A stretch of 64,000 bases of DNA, taken from positions 62,001 through 126,000 of the forward strand of contig PDHQ01000082.1 of NCBI GenBank assembly GCA_003339415.1, written 5' to 3'. This document shows positions 23,478-35,017 of this stretch, in pieces. The position numbers and the translations under genes are program-made. The notes under the pieces were generated by a model. It made no database searches. It saw only the letters and a program-made list of their open reading frames with translations, and was not told the origin of the DNA. Source of the DNA: Ophiocordyceps camponoti-saundersi (nom. inval.). Its lineage: Eukaryota; Ascomycota; Sordariomycetes; Hypocreales; Ophiocordycipitaceae. Within the stretch, counting starts at the first letter, position 1. Every line of letters starts with the position of its first letter.

Positions 23478-26400
23478 ATGTCGTCCTCCCATCCGGACTC
23501 CCGCCGCCGAACCGACGACGACAACGATGGAGACATCCTCTCGACATCGCTACCATTCGGTCGCCCAATCTCTCTGGCTTCCGTCTCCTCCGGTCCGGCC
23601 TACGTAACGGCCCAGCTCCTCATCCAGCAGGTAGCCTACCGCCTGTCCGACAACATCTATTCCTACTCGCCCGAGACCTTCGATCTCGACCTGGCCGTCC
23701 GCCGATGGTCCGCCGATGCAGAGACCAACATCCACGGCCGCCTGCCCACCGTTCTACCCTTGCAGACGCGCACGGGTGCTGGCGCCCTGGCCTTGGGATA
23801 CGTCTTCTCTCCGGACTTCCCCGTCGAGAGGAGACACGTTCCCCAGACGCTGTTGGCGCCGTCCGGCAGTCTTCAGCATCTGCGCTCTACCCTCGACCAG
23901 CTGTCGCTGCTATACGGGCTGTCGAGCCCCTTCGTCGCACACGTCGCCGCTGCCGACTACGTCTCCGATGGTCGGCTCGTTTCCAATTATGACACTGTCC
24001 TGAGGCTGGCCGAGGACCTGGGCCTGGGCCTCGTCGCCACCTCGTCCGCCTACGAGGCTCAGCACATGTCGCTCTTCTCCACCTTGCTCGCCACCTTGAT
24101 CCCGACAGTGCACGTATACGACGGCATTCGCGTCGCCCGGGAAACGTTGCGCGTGGTTGATGCTCTCAACGAGTCCGGCCTGGCTGATCTATACGGCCCT
24201 CTCGCCACCCAGGCGCAGAAGCTCAACCCGCGGCTGGACACGGCTGGCAAGGCCCTCGAGCTCCTGCGCCTGTTCAACGACCAGCTCGGCACCGTCTACG
24301 CGCCCTTCGAGTACCACGGTCATGAGACTCCCGACCTCGTCGTCGTCGCGTTCGGCAGCGTCGAGGCCCAGGTGGCCAAGCAGACGCTGAGCAAGCTTGC
24401 GGCCGACGGCGCCAAGGTTGGCGTCGTCAACGTCCGGCTGTACCGCCCATTCATCGAGGAGGCCTTCCTTGACGCCGTACCCTCCTCCACACGCACCTTG
24501 GCCGTCCTCGGCCAGGTCAGCGACGAAGCTGCCGTCAATGACGAGGCCGTCCGCTCCGCCCTCCATGCCGACGTCCTGACCGCCGTCACCCTCTCCAGGG
24601 CTTTTGACAGGGAGCCGCGTGTGATCGACGTCAAGTATGCACCCGCTAGGGCCGTGACGCCCCGATGGCTGGTCGAGGCGCTTCGAGACGTCTCTGACGG
24701 TGAGGGCCTGCCAACCACCAAGCTGACGTCGCTCGTCGCCGCTCGGCAGTACATATTCTGGGACGTGGACGACTCGGCCACCACGAACGCCCCCGACGCC
24801 ATCGGAAAGATCCTCTCGCGAGAGTCGACGACAAACGTCTACGCCCACAAGGCTTACGACAATCTCATCCAGGGTGGCGTCGTCCGAACCGACCTGCGAG
24901 CCTCGAGACTTGCTCTGGAAGCGCCTTACGAGGTGGAAGAGGCCGACGTGGTCGTCGTGGGCGATGAAAGGTTATTAAAGGAGGTAGACATCCTGGAGAG
25001 CGTAGCCCAGGGAGGCAAGGTGCTCCTCAGGCTTCCCGGCTTCAAGCCCGACGATGTTGAGAAGCGACTCCCCGCCAGCTTCAGACGTGATGCCCAAGCC
25101 AAAGGTATCGACCTGTTCGTCGTCGACACTTCACACTCGCCTGCGCTGGACAAGGAGCCGCTTGCGGCCGAGCTCCTCTTGGAGCTGTCGTTCTTTAAAA
25201 TCTCCCAGCCCTCGCTGTCGGCCGCAGACATCGGGCAACGTCTCGGGGACGATGGCCAACACAACTTGACGCTCTTCCCAGAATGCGTCGACGCCGTCGA
25301 AAAGTGCCTGTTCAAGCTCGAAGTCCCCGCGACCTGGGCCGAGGGTGCAGCCGACGGCTCTCAGCAGCCGGCGTTGCGGACGTCCATCGAAACAAACAGC
25401 TTCGTACCCTTCCAGAAGCTGGAGGCCGAGCCTGAACCGGCGCTTGACGACTGGCGAGCCGCGGCAAGGGGCCTCATCTTCAAGGAGGCATATCAGACGC
25501 GGACCAGCCTGAGACCTGACCTCGGCGTCAAGACGGCCACGATTCACGTCAAGGAGAACCGGCGGCTGACGCCCGTCGAGTACGACAGGAACATCTTCCA
25601 CCTCGAATTCGACCTCGGCGACTCCGGGCTCACCTACAACATCGGAGAGGCGCTGGGCATCCACGCGGACAACGACGAGGAGCTCGTCGACGACTTCATC
25701 CAGTCGTACGGCGCGGATGCGGATGCGCTGGTGCAGGTGCCATCGCGCGAGGACCCGGCGGTGGTAGAGGTGCGTACGGCGCGCCAGGCACTGGTGCGTA
25801 GCGTGGACATACTCGGCAAGCCGCCCAAGCGCTTCTACGAAGCCCTGTCGGAGCACGCGACGGACGAGGCGGAGCGGCGCAAGCTGGCGGCGCTGGGAGG
25901 GTCCGAGGGCGCGGCCGAGTTCAAGCGACGATCCGAGGAGGACACGTCGACGTACGTCGACGTGCTGGACGAGTTCCGCTCGGCGAGGCCGTCCCTCGGC
26001 GAGCTGATGCGCATGGTCGGTCCCCTGAAGCGGCGCGAATACTCCATCGCGTCGGCGCAGGCGGTGACGCCCAACTCGGTGGCCCTCATGATCGTCGTCG
26101 TCAGCTGGGTCGACTCCAAGGGCCGGACGCGGCACGGGCAGGCGACGCGCTACCTCAGCCGGCTGCAAGCAGGGGCGGCGGTGACGGTTTCGGTGAAGCC
26201 ATCGGTGATGAAGCTGCCGGCCTCGGACACGTCGCCCCTCATCATGGCGGGCCTTGGCACGGGGCTCGCGCCCTTCAGGGCCTTCGTCCAGTACCGGGCA
26301 ATGCAAAAGGCCCAGGGCAAGGAGATCGGCGCCATCCTGCTGTACCTGGGGTCGCGGCACCAGCGGGAGGAGTACCTGTACGGCGAGGAGTGGGAGGCCT

Positions 26401-26693
26401 ACCTGGCGGCGGGCGTCGTCACTCTCCTAGGCAGCGCATTCTCGCGCGACCAGCCGCACAAGATCTACATCCAGGACCGGATGCGGCAGACGCTAGACGA
26501 CATCATCCAGGCGTACGTCCGCGACCAAGGCAGCTTCTACCTGTGCGGGCCGACGTGGCCCGTGCCGGATGTCACTGAGGTGCTGCAGGAGGCCATTGCT
26601 GCCGAGGCTACGGCCAGCGGCAGGAGGCTAGATCCGAAGAAGGAGATTGAGAAGCTGAAGGAGGAGGGGCGCTATGTATTGGAGGTGTATTGA
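23478..26693 (+). CDS. MET10: Sulfite reductase [NADPH] flavoprotein component
   Basis: Single exon, 1071 aa from the ATG at 23478. The N-terminal half resembles a pyruvate:ferredoxin-oxidoreductase-type region (SSGPAYVTAQLLIQQVAYRL, then DTVLRLAEDLGLGLVATSSA and VVAFGSVEAQVAKQTLSKL). The C-terminal half is a ferredoxin-NADP-reductase-like module with FAD motif RREYSIASAQ (about residue 852), NADPH-binding GLGTGLAPFRAF (about 925), YLGSRHQREEYLY, and terminal YVLEVY. There is no flavodoxin domain, as in yeast Met10, where the FMN and siroheme functions are on Met5. It transfers electrons from NADPH for reduction of sulfite to sulfide in cysteine and methionine synthesis, in the cytosol. The start was chosen because upstream in-frame codons are low complexity. 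Confidence 0.95.
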   Translation: MSSSHPDSRRRTDDDNDGDILSTSLPFGRPISLASVSSGPAYVTAQLLIQQVAYRLSDNIYSYSPETFDLDLAVRRWSADAETNIHGRLPTVLPLQTRTGAGALALGYVFSPDFPVERRHVPQTLLAPSGSLQHLRSTLDQLSLLYGLSSPFVAHVAAADYVSDGRLVSNYDTVLRLAEDLGLGLVATSSAYEAQHMSLFSTLLATLIPTVHVYDGIRVARETLRVVDALNESGLADLYGPLATQAQKLNPRLDTAGKALELLRLFNDQLGTVYAPFEYHGHETPDLVVVAFGSVEAQVAKQTLSKLAADGAKVGVVNVRLYRPFIEEAFLDAVPSSTRTLAVLGQVSDEAAVNDEAVRSALHADVLTAVTLSRAFDREPRVIDVKYAPARAVTPRWLVEALRDVSDGEGLPTTKLTSLVAARQYIFWDVDDSATTNAPDAIGKILSRESTTNVYAHKAYDNLIQGGVVRTDLRASRLALEAPYEVEEADVVVVGDERLLKEVDILESVAQGGKVLLRLPGFKPDDVEKRLPASFRRDAQAKGIDLFVVDTSHSPALDKEPLAAELLLELSFFKISQPSLSAADIGQRLGDDGQHNLTLFPECVDAVEKCLFKLEVPATWAEGAADGSQQPALRTSIETNSFVPFQKLEAEPEPALDDWRAAARGLIFKEAYQTRTSLRPDLGVKTATIHVKENRRLTPVEYDRNIFHLEFDLGDSGLTYNIGEALGIHADNDEELVDDFIQSYGADADALVQVPSREDPAVVEVRTARQALVRSVDILGKPPKRFYEALSEHATDEAERRKLAALGGSEGAAEFKRRSEEDTSTYVDVLDEFRSARPSLGELMRMVGPLKRREYSIASAQAVTPNSVALMIVVVSWVDSKGRTRHGQATRYLSRLQAGAAVTVSVKPSVMKLPASDTSPLIMAGLGTGLAPFRAFVQYRAMQKAQGKEIGAILLYLGSRHQREEYLYGEEWEAYLAAGVVTLLGSAFSRDQPHKIYIQDRMRQTLDDIIQAYVRDQGSFYLCGPTWPVPDVTEVLQEAIAAEATASGRRLDPKKEIEKLKEEGRYVLEVY

Positions 26694-26799
26694 TTGGGGG
26701 GGGGGGGGGGGGCCCGTGAAGCCCCCCCCTCCCTTTTCGTGGCTGTGGCCCTCGAGGCAACCGTCCCGCTTGCCTTTTCTTTTGCTTTGTGTTTCCTTT

Positions 26800-26809
26800 N
26801 NNNNNNNNN
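26800..26809. other. Assembly gap (10 N)
   Basis: Ten N immediately followed by a 58-nt G run (26810-26867). A second G run (about 17 nt) lies at 26696-26712. The phrase GTGAAGCC follows both G runs. The true sequence and length here are not known. Confidence 0.98.

Positions 26810-26867
<58 letters not shown>
26810..26867. repeat. 58-nt G homopolymer abutting the gap
   Basis: Uninterrupted G from the end of the N gap to 26867, in the 3' flank of MET10. The length may reflect sequencing or assembly behaviour rather than the genome. Confidence 0.9.
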
Positions 26868-26868
<1 letters not shown>

Positions 26869-29007
26869 GACGGTGAAGCCGTGTCGTCAGTTGTGTTTGT
26901 TGTTGGCATCGTGGGCATCGTCGTTGTTGCTGTTGCTGTTGCTGTTGCTGTCGTTGTCATCATCGTCCTCTCCTTCATCATCGTCAGAGTCACTTGATGC
27001 TGTTCCCGGCGGGTAAAAATAAAAAAAAAAGCAACGACGAAAGAAAAGAAAAAACGAAGTGAAAACAACTCCGAGAAAACTTCAAGCCGCACCCACGTGA
27101 CCCCCTCTTGCGTCGTAGCATCGGCCCCACCAAGGGGCATCCCGGGCCAGCAGGTCTTCTTTTCTCCTTCGGCCCGGCGAGAGAACGCAAAAGGGACCTT
27201 TTCTCTCTACCGGCCTTATACCGTTCCCCTACCTAGGTACCTAGGTATCTGCGTCTGTAGACACTGTCTCTCGCCTCATCAACGGGAAGCCCGATTGAGA
27301 AGCGTGCCAAGCGGCACACGCTAGGCTGCTGCCGCATCTCCCCTCCTCCGGACATATACATACGGACATGAGTATGTACGGATAGAAAAAGAGCAGATGA
27401 CATGCTCCGTGAGGGCAAGGAGAATCTGTATGTATGTACATGAGGTATGCATGGTATTCGTACATATTCCCCCCTCCCTTCTTTTCTCGCCTTCCGGAAT
27501 CCGAGGTCCGCCAGTGGCTTGCAGCCAGTGTCTGTCACGCAACGACAAGGGGCAAGGCATCTTGCATTGTACGTGTGTACTACGGATGGAGAACAGCCTA
27601 CCGTCCTACCTAGGTAGGTACACATCCATGTACGTCCGTACTTACATAGTACATACCTACATACATATATGTCTGACGGAGTCCGATCCGAGGGCTGACC
27701 ATGACGAGTGAGACATCGAGAAAAGAAAGATAGTAACCCGAATCAACCGTCATCTCCGGACGGTCATTACCAAGGAACCCCCTATCTCCTGGTATCTAGT
27801 ATCTGTCTATCTATCCATCTACCTCCCTACCTACCACGTACCTAGTATCTACCACCTAGTATGTCATGTAGACAGTAGAAGGCATGTCAGTCATAGTAAG
27901 TAAGTAAGAATATCCCTACCAAACAAAACATTCCCCTTCTCAGCTCGGCCTCGTACAACTCCCGGCCCGGTTTCCACGTCCCGGAACCTCTCGTCGTACA
28001 AAGATCAGCAAACCGCTACTTCTATATACACATGTACGGAGTATGTGCCTCCTCACTTCCCCGGATGTCAGGCAGGCAGGAGGGGGCATCACGATACCAA
28101 TCAGTTAAGCGACGATGGCCGAACCACACACACACACAAGTCATGCAAGCTGGCATTGCCTGCCATGTAGATCGCCAGCTTTCGACCAATCAGTTGCCAT
28201 TATCCGTATACATGTGTCTGTTACGCACATACAACCTCTACTTGACCGTACTACACATACATACACAGGTACTGCCTATCCTCATGCGTCGCCACATGAT
28301 CGGCAGCCTCCTTAATGCAGCCCACCCAACTACCTATCATCGAGAGGGCCTATAACTCGGACATCCAGGTGCACATATAGATGACGGAACAAGTCTATCA
28401 AATTACTTTGAGGAGACCTCGGAAACGCATACAAGGCCACTACAATAGTTCCGCCAGTGCCAGAAAAACAACGTCTTGGCAGCAGTCGAACAATCAAACA
28501 AGGGAGGGACGGTGGGAGAGCCGAGAGACGCATGTAGAGAGATAGACGTAGAGAGAGATAGAGAGAGGCAGAGAGAAAGCGGGCAAGGGTTATAAATTCT
28601 CATGCGGATAAGCTGCCGCTAATGGCGACCCCAGAAGCCAGCGCGAAACTCCGGTCCCTGTTTGCACAGTCCCAACCCTTTTCTTCAGGAAATCTCTCAT
28701 CCGTTATGTCATTTTCGCCGTTTCTCATCTTCTAAAACACCTTTCCATCATGACGTCTGAGGGCAACATTGAGGAGTAGTATCAAAATAAAGGTCGGGAG
28801 AGCTGACGGCGCGGATGTAGGCAGCGAAGCCACAAAAGTAAAGAGAAGAAAATGCATGACGCGTGGCAAGCAGATTGATAGAACGTGGGAGAAGGAAAAG
28901 GGGGGAGTTGTGAGGGGAAGAATGAGGGGGGAACAAGAAGAAAAGGCTGGGGGGGGGGGAGGAGGAGGAGGGGGAGGAGGAGGGGCGGGAAACAGGTCAA
29001 TCGCCCA

Positions 29008-30451
29008 TCAGATCCAGTCCTGCAAGTCCCCTACTACCGCGTACGTGGGATTGGCAGAATGACCATCCCCACCCTTCTTGTCCCACGCCCAACGAGCAGC
29101 GTAGTCGTCGTCCAGGCAGCCCTGCATCATGTCTGCCACGTAGTCGCCGATGACGGGCAGGAACTTCCATCCGTGGAACGAGCCGCCGGTGGCTAAGTAG
29201 AGGCGTTGGCAGTGCGGGTGCGGCGTGATGAGGAAATCGTGAGTCGGTGTGGATGCGTCCCTGCCAAGGCCAAAGACGTTAGCCGAGAGCCGTGGAATCG
29301 GAGGGGCTTCCGTCCGGCAAGGACGCGGTACAACACGCGGCACTCACCAGCACATGCGGTATTGTTGGATGAAGATGTCCTCGACCTCTTTGCCGTAGAG
29401 GCCGTTCATCGTCTTGCGGGCGCGGTCCTGGAAGAACTTGACGAAGCGAGGGCCGGTCCACTTGTTGTAGATGTCCTCGTCCGGAGCGACGGACATGCGC
29501 TCGCCGGTGGGCGGAAAGGTGACATAGTTGGTGAAGCACATGTCACAGTTGAACTTGATGGTGCCGTCCTTGAGGATGGACATGCCTTCGCCTGGATCGA
29601 GCCGCCAGGTGCCGATCAGTCAGCGCGAGTGCTCGCCAATGGGCCGGCGCGGATGACGACCACGTACCTTTGACCTCGGGAAGGCAGTTTTTGACGACGG
29701 GGATGGGGGAGAACTTTTCCTTGTGCTCCCCTGCGAGTTGCGCGTGGAAGCTGATGGCTCCCGTCGCCACCAGACGGGAGCCGACATGCATATCCTTGTT
29801 GTCAGGGGCGCTCTGGGCCAGCAGTGCCGGGGTGCGGGCGCCGGCCGCGAGCAGGATCTTGTCGGCTCGCAAGGTGCCCCGCCCGTCTTTCAGGCTGACG
29901 CCGATGCATTGGCCCGAGGGATCAAAGTCGAGCCTGTCGACGGTGGCCTCGACGAATTCGACGCCGTGGTCGACGGCCGCCTGGACGACGGCCTCGAGGG
30001 CCTTGTCGGCCTCGGCAAAGCCCACGGTGGGGTTGTAGAGGACGGTGGACAGGTCGCCAAAGTTGGACGTGGCAAAGGCGCCGTTCCAGCGTCTCCGCAC
30101 CTCGTCGACGGGCAGGAACTCGGAGTCATTGGCGATGCCCATGTCTTTGTAAGCGGCTATGCTCTCGACGCCAAAGTTGGACTCGTCGGCCCGCAGCATG
30201 CCGACTTCGTGATAGTAGGCACTGTAAAGCTCGTCTCGGCGCCACTTTGGCATGGCCTTGATGAGCATGCGCATGTAGAGCTTATCGGGATAGTCATCGC
30301 GGACGATCTTGTTGACATCGTACGAGGCGGCTCGCTGATTCGGATAAGCAGCCGAGTCCACGAGGGTAACTCGAGCGCCACCACGCTTGGCTAGCGTCAG
30401 GGCGGTGGCGGCGCCGAAGTTGCCAGCGCCGATGATGAGGAAGGAGGTCAT
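29008..30451 (-). CDS. FAD-dependent amine/amino-acid oxidase (MSOX/fructosyl-amine oxidase/saccharopine oxidase family)
   Basis: Three exons, 30451-29668, 29591-29348 and 29260-29008, with introns of 76 and 87 nt (GTACGT..CAG and GTGAGT..CAG); 426 aa, all junctions in phase. The N-terminus is a Rossmann dinucleotide fold (SFLIIGAGNFGAATALTLAK) followed by the acidic-residue strand TLVDS. Other family-like parts are ADKILLAAGARTPALL, RMCWDASTPTHDFLI and LATGGSFHGWKFLPVIGDYV. The CW-D-x-TP and SFHGWKFLP phrases are characteristic of fungal sarcosine oxidase-like enzymes, fructosyl amino-acid oxidases and L-pipecolate/saccharopine oxidases; I cannot tell the substrate. No obvious C-terminal peroxisomal SKL (the protein ends DLQDWI). 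An upstream in-frame extension to 30571 is possible but starts less naturally. Confidence 0.88.
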
Positions 30452-31204
30452 TGGGTCGGGGGTCGGGTGAAAGCCGGTGACGCTGACACTGTGGAGGACC
30501 TGACAGCGGTGTGGTGATGGGGGCAACGAAGCGGGCAAGATGGTTTGCGAGAACGCGGCCTTGATGCCCACTCTGCCCTCCCCGGTTCCTTCCAGACACG
30601 AGGCAGATTCAGAGGCAGAATTCGACCAGATTGCTCAAACGAGAAAATGGCGGGGCAGAGAGTAAACAGAGAAAAACCGGAAGCCGAGAAGAAGGAGGAG
30701 GATGAGTATGTATGAGGAAGAGGGGAGAAAAGGGGTGGAAGGGGAAACACAACGAGCTCAACTTTATTATTATCAGGGGATAATGAAGACGGGGAAAGAT
30801 GAGTGAGGAAGGGTCTGATTCGCCTGTTGAAGAGCTTTGGCTTTAATAGGCAGTGAACAACGTTGGGCGCCGTTGGGATTTTATACTTTGGCAACCGGTC
30901 ACAATTTTCGCGCCAAAGGGTGGTATTGCTGTGACAGGGCGGAAGGAGTCGTCAGAGGGCGAAGCGAGGCAAAAGCAAGGCGGAGGAGACAAGAGTAGAG
31001 AGAGCAGAGAGAGTGCAGAGAGCGGAGAGAAGAGTGCAGAGAGCGAAGAGACGAGTGCAGAGAGTGCAGAGAGACGGATATCGGATAGACGGGTAGACGG
31101 ATCGGTAGGTGGGTAGGTAGTAGGAGGTAGGGTAGCAGGCAGGATGGAAGGCCGGAAGGAAGGGGTAAAGAACGCCAGAGCGAGAGATGCAGACAAGAAG
31201 GTAT

Positions 31205-31290
31205 GTAGCCACGAAGCAAGGTAAGGCAAGGCAAGGTAAGGCGAGGCAAGGCAAGTTATTTATTATAGGGCAAGGCAAGGAAAGGCAATG
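31205..31290. repeat. AAGGC minisatellite
   Basis: Units of GCAAG/GTAAG (ggcaaggcaaggtaaggcgaggc) run for about 50 nt, are interrupted by an AT-rich 14-mer (ttatttattatagg), then resume. Confidence 0.8.
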
Positions 31291-34200
31291 AGAGAGAGAT
31301 AGAGAGAGAGAGCAGTGAATGGCAGGTATGTACGGCGGCAGAGAGAGTGATTTAGAGACGGAGAGAGTGTGAGTGAGTGAGTGAGTGAGTGAGTGTAAGA
31401 GAGAGAGAGAGGAAGAGACAGAGAGCGAGAGAATGAGTGATTGTATGTGCTTTGTGTCGTGTGTGTGCGTCAAAGAAAAGCGTGTGTTTGTGTTTGAAGC
31501 AAAGCAACGGACAAAAAGCAAAACCCAAGTGGTGCTATCTCCGTGTTCGCTCATACAGATATCGCTTGTGTGAATGTACATACGATATAAGTTGACGAGC
31601 CAACGTAAAGGAACGGGGTAGGAAAGAAAGAAAACAAGCTTTCTCCATTGTCAGGGGGGGGGGGGGGGCAAAGAGTAAAGAGAGGGAAGGGTGAGGATGA
31701 GGGGGAGGCAAGATGAGAAAGACAAAAAAGCAAAGAGGTGAGTGAGTGAGTGAGTGAATCTTGGGTCGTACATAGGTGGGTAGTAGGTACTGATACACTG
31801 CAGCGGACGGACGGGGACAGGAGAGAGATTGGCACCATGACCGGCATCGTCATCAGCATCGGTATCATCAGTATCATCATCATCGTCACCGGCTTCATCA
31901 GCTTCATCATACAACAACAACAACATACATACAACCTCGGTATGCACTTACACCGGCAGACACTACCAAGGTAGGTAATCTCTGGCTGGCACCCACGCAG
32001 CCTTGACGCCATCATTACACCTACGGTGACCTACCTACCCGCCTATCTACCTACCTACCTAGCCACGCCCTGTCTGTCCTGCGCCGGAATCCCACCCGCC
32101 AGGGGCTCTCCGCGGACCCGGCCGAAGGGGAAGACCAGGGGGAGGGGAAGCCCCGCGCCCGCCCCGGCATTTTTTCTTTCTTTCTCTTTCTCTTCTTGGG
32201 TCGCACCCGGGGGCGTGTGGGTTTGGGAGGGACGACGACGACGACGAGCAGCGAGCAGTATGTACATACGAGCAAGTGACTGGGGGGGGGGACGAGGCTA
32301 GACTCTTTGTCTCAACCCGAGGAACGGGAAACTTGTCGAGAAGGGAACGACCGCCGTCTCTTCCCTCGTCTGCGGTGTGACGGTGACTGGCCTCGTTATG
32401 TGACGGACGGGCGGTCTTTGGTTCGAGCTACTGTAACTGTCGTCAGTTTCGTCGCCTCCGCCCCCCCCCCCCCTCCCCCCTCCTCCCCTCTATCCATCCA
32501 TCCCTGTTGCCCCTTGTTAATTTGCTTTTTTTTTCTTTTCCTTTTTTCCCTACGGACGTATTCTTCCCCTCTCCTCCTCTCTCTTCTATGCCGAGGCTCT
32601 TGTCTTCTGGTCCCGGTCCGCGGATACATAGATAGGGCTTTGGGATGCAGGCCTGCTCTGAGTAAACGATTCTTCATATCCCCACCCCCTTGCTCTGTGC
32701 CGATAGTCGTGTATGAAGATCAGCCGTCGGCGGTCCTCTCTCTCGCCGAGTTGTATCCGTACAATTCACCCGTTGGCCTAGGTTTACCTACCTCTATGTA
32801 TGTACCTATGAACGTACCTACGTATGGTGCCTGCAGGGCCAGCTGCCTACCTACAATACTAACCTAAGCAGAGCTTCGGAGGACGAGTCCGGGTCCGTCT
32901 CTCTCTCTTCGTCCAATCTCCTGACTACCAGGACTATCCCTGTTTCCTCGGCAGGCAAAGAGGGAAAGGGAAAAAGGAAAAAAAAGGAGATAATAGGAAT
33001 AGGAAAAAAAAACAATGACGGGAGGCGAGAGAGAACAAAGGTCATGTTATCGGATGATGACGACTTGTGCTTGGTTGAAGTCTCGCGATAGCATCCCCTC
33101 CTGTCATACATACATACATACCTACATACATAGACGTTTGTACGACGTCAAAGAGACAAGAGTGGGGAGAAGAGGCTACAAAACGGCATCAAGACCCTGA
33201 TCCGGCAGCCAACCGAACGGAATAGACCCCAAAAAAGGCACCGCAATATCGGCCGAACGCGCAGGAACGTCGATCGGCAGCCCGTCCGACCGACGATTTT
33301 CGCAAAAAAATTTCTCTTCTCCTCGTCTCTCTCTCTCTTTTCCCCTCTCCTTCTCACTCTTTGCCCTCTCTTCCCTCTCTCTCTCTCTCCAGTGTCTCTC
33401 TCTGTCCCATCTCTCTCTCTCCTCTCTGTTTGCCCGTCCGTCTTTGTATGTATGTATGTATGTATCTGCCCGCCCCTTGCCGCCGTTACCCATTTTACCC
33501 CCCCTCTCCCCCACCCCACCACCGCCCTCTCAACCCCCCCTGGAGTCCGCCCGCACCGTCGCTTCTCCACGTGCTCGCCGTCTTTTTCTCGGATCGACGC
33601 TGTCAGTGGTCACTTTTCTATCATTGGTCTCACATGTTTCCAATCTGCTGGATTCCTCTTTTTATCGTCCATCTTTCGTTTTCTCCATTAATCTCGGCCA
33701 TTGATGATGCTCCGAGAGAGGAAACGAAAGAGGGAAGCTGCGTGTTGCCCATGTCACCATGACATTATATATACTATATGTGTATGTGTATATTCCCCTG
33801 CAGCTTCTGCTCTTTTCTCTCCTCCTGCGTACATACATACATACATACATACATACGGTTTGACGAGCCCCATGATGCTATCGACAGACGGGTTTCACAC
33901 GAGACTGGTGATATCTCCCCCATAGTGGCGCGCAAAACTGCCAAGACAAATGAGAAAAGAAAACAAACCAGGCATCAAGATTCTTTTCCTTGTGCATCGT
34001 GACAACTGTGACGGCCGTCGCTGGCGGACGAGAGGGTTCGTCGCACCCCATCCTTTTTCATCTTCGTCCTTGTGCAGGCGAGCTGTCGATACGAGCCACC
34101 TTTGCTGCACAGAAACCCTTTTATGAATGCGGCACTCCGTCCTTCGTGACGGAGTCGGTGGAATTCGAGGAAACTAGACGGGCCGACGACAAGTAGGTAG

Positions 34201-34377
34201 GCATCATCATCATGCCACTTGGCCAAGGAGGGGAAATAAAGCAAGCAGTCATGTCATCGAACTTGTCTTCGGGATTCCATGTCGAGCTGAGGTTGTAGTG
34301 GGGAGGGATGGCATCATCGAGCTTAGCTAAACCCCCCCCCTTCCCCGATGCTAACCAAGAAGAGGAAAGGGGAAGAA

Positions 34378-34440
34378 GTAGAAGCCTCGGAAGAAGAAGC
34401 CTTGGAAGAAGAAGCCTTGGAAGACGGAGGAGCCTAAGGA
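34378..34440. repeat. Tandem GAAGAAGCCTTGG repeat
   Basis: About four imperfect copies of GAAGAAGCCTCGGAA / GAAGAAGCCTTGGAA. A plus-strand ORF across it reads as repeated GRRSL, but it has no other gene-like property. Confidence 0.75.
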
Positions 34441-35017
34441 GAAGGAAGCTAAGAAGAAGATCGGAAACAAGGCCGCGATACTTCGGCAGGAAAAAAAAAA
34501 CGTCTCGAGACTCTTTGACCGGTCAAGCAAGAAGGAAGGAAAAAAACACAAACGAACAAGTCGATCCCCTTCGATCCCAAATTTGCCCATAACTTGGTCC
34601 CTCTTTCAATTCTTGGCAAGTCGCTGTCCTTTCTCCCCTGTTCTTCTCCTCCCCTACTGTTTCCGTGCCTACCTACCTACTATTGAAGAGTAGGTAGGCA
34701 TGCAGTATGTCAATACATACACATGTATGGCCAGCGAGGCACACCATGATAAGGGGGTGAAATAATAAAAAGGGAGGCACCACCGTACGTCACGATGCCG
34801 GAATCATCGGGCGCCAACTCTCTTTTCTCGCGGACATGATGATCAGGCCGGGTTGCCACACACCCCCTATCCATCTTCCATTTCCACCCCCCCTCCCTTT
34901 CAACCTCGTCTCTTTTCACCAATTCTTTCACCCGATTCTGTCGAATCTCAACCATGATAGTTTCGCCACTCTCATCTGAGAGTCTCATCTGAGAGAAAAA
35001 AAAAAAAACTCCTCACA

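Larger units (their letters stand above)
26694..29007. other. Intergenic region with assembly gap and G runs
   Basis: No gene seen. It holds two G homopolymers around a 10-N gap, GTT repeats (26920-26950), several TACCTAGG-type inverted repeats (27230-27248, 27601-27621), one GTACGGAT (27376), CTAGTATCTAC-like repeats (27795-27860), and AG/GGA-rich DNA near 28530-28990 next to the 3' end of the oxidase gene. Confidence 0.5.
30452..35017. other. Long intergenic region, gene-poor
   Basis: 4.6 kb with no supportable gene. It contains an AGAG(T/C)GCAGAGAG-type minisatellite (30995-31075), an AAGGC repeat (31205-31290), GAGT and AG repeats (31340-31430), a G run (31657-31670), CATCAG-like triplets (31840-31920), TACC/GGTA inverted repeats, one ATCCGTAC (32755), CT-rich DNA (33310-33430), ACAT repeats (33106-33130, 33830-33860) and a GAAGAAGCCTTGG repeat (34381-34440). 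Proteins predicted from these are low-complexity artefacts. Confidence 0.5.

Noticed and set aside
30452..30571. 40-codon upstream extension of the FAD oxidase
   Set aside because: Family members begin directly with the Rossmann fold; MTSFLIIGAGNFG at 30451 is the natural start. A targeting extension cannot be fully excluded.
31551..32015. Minus-strand ORFs rich in Met/Asp over CAT repeats
   Set aside because: They reflect the CATCAG triplet repeat; frames on both strands are equally open.
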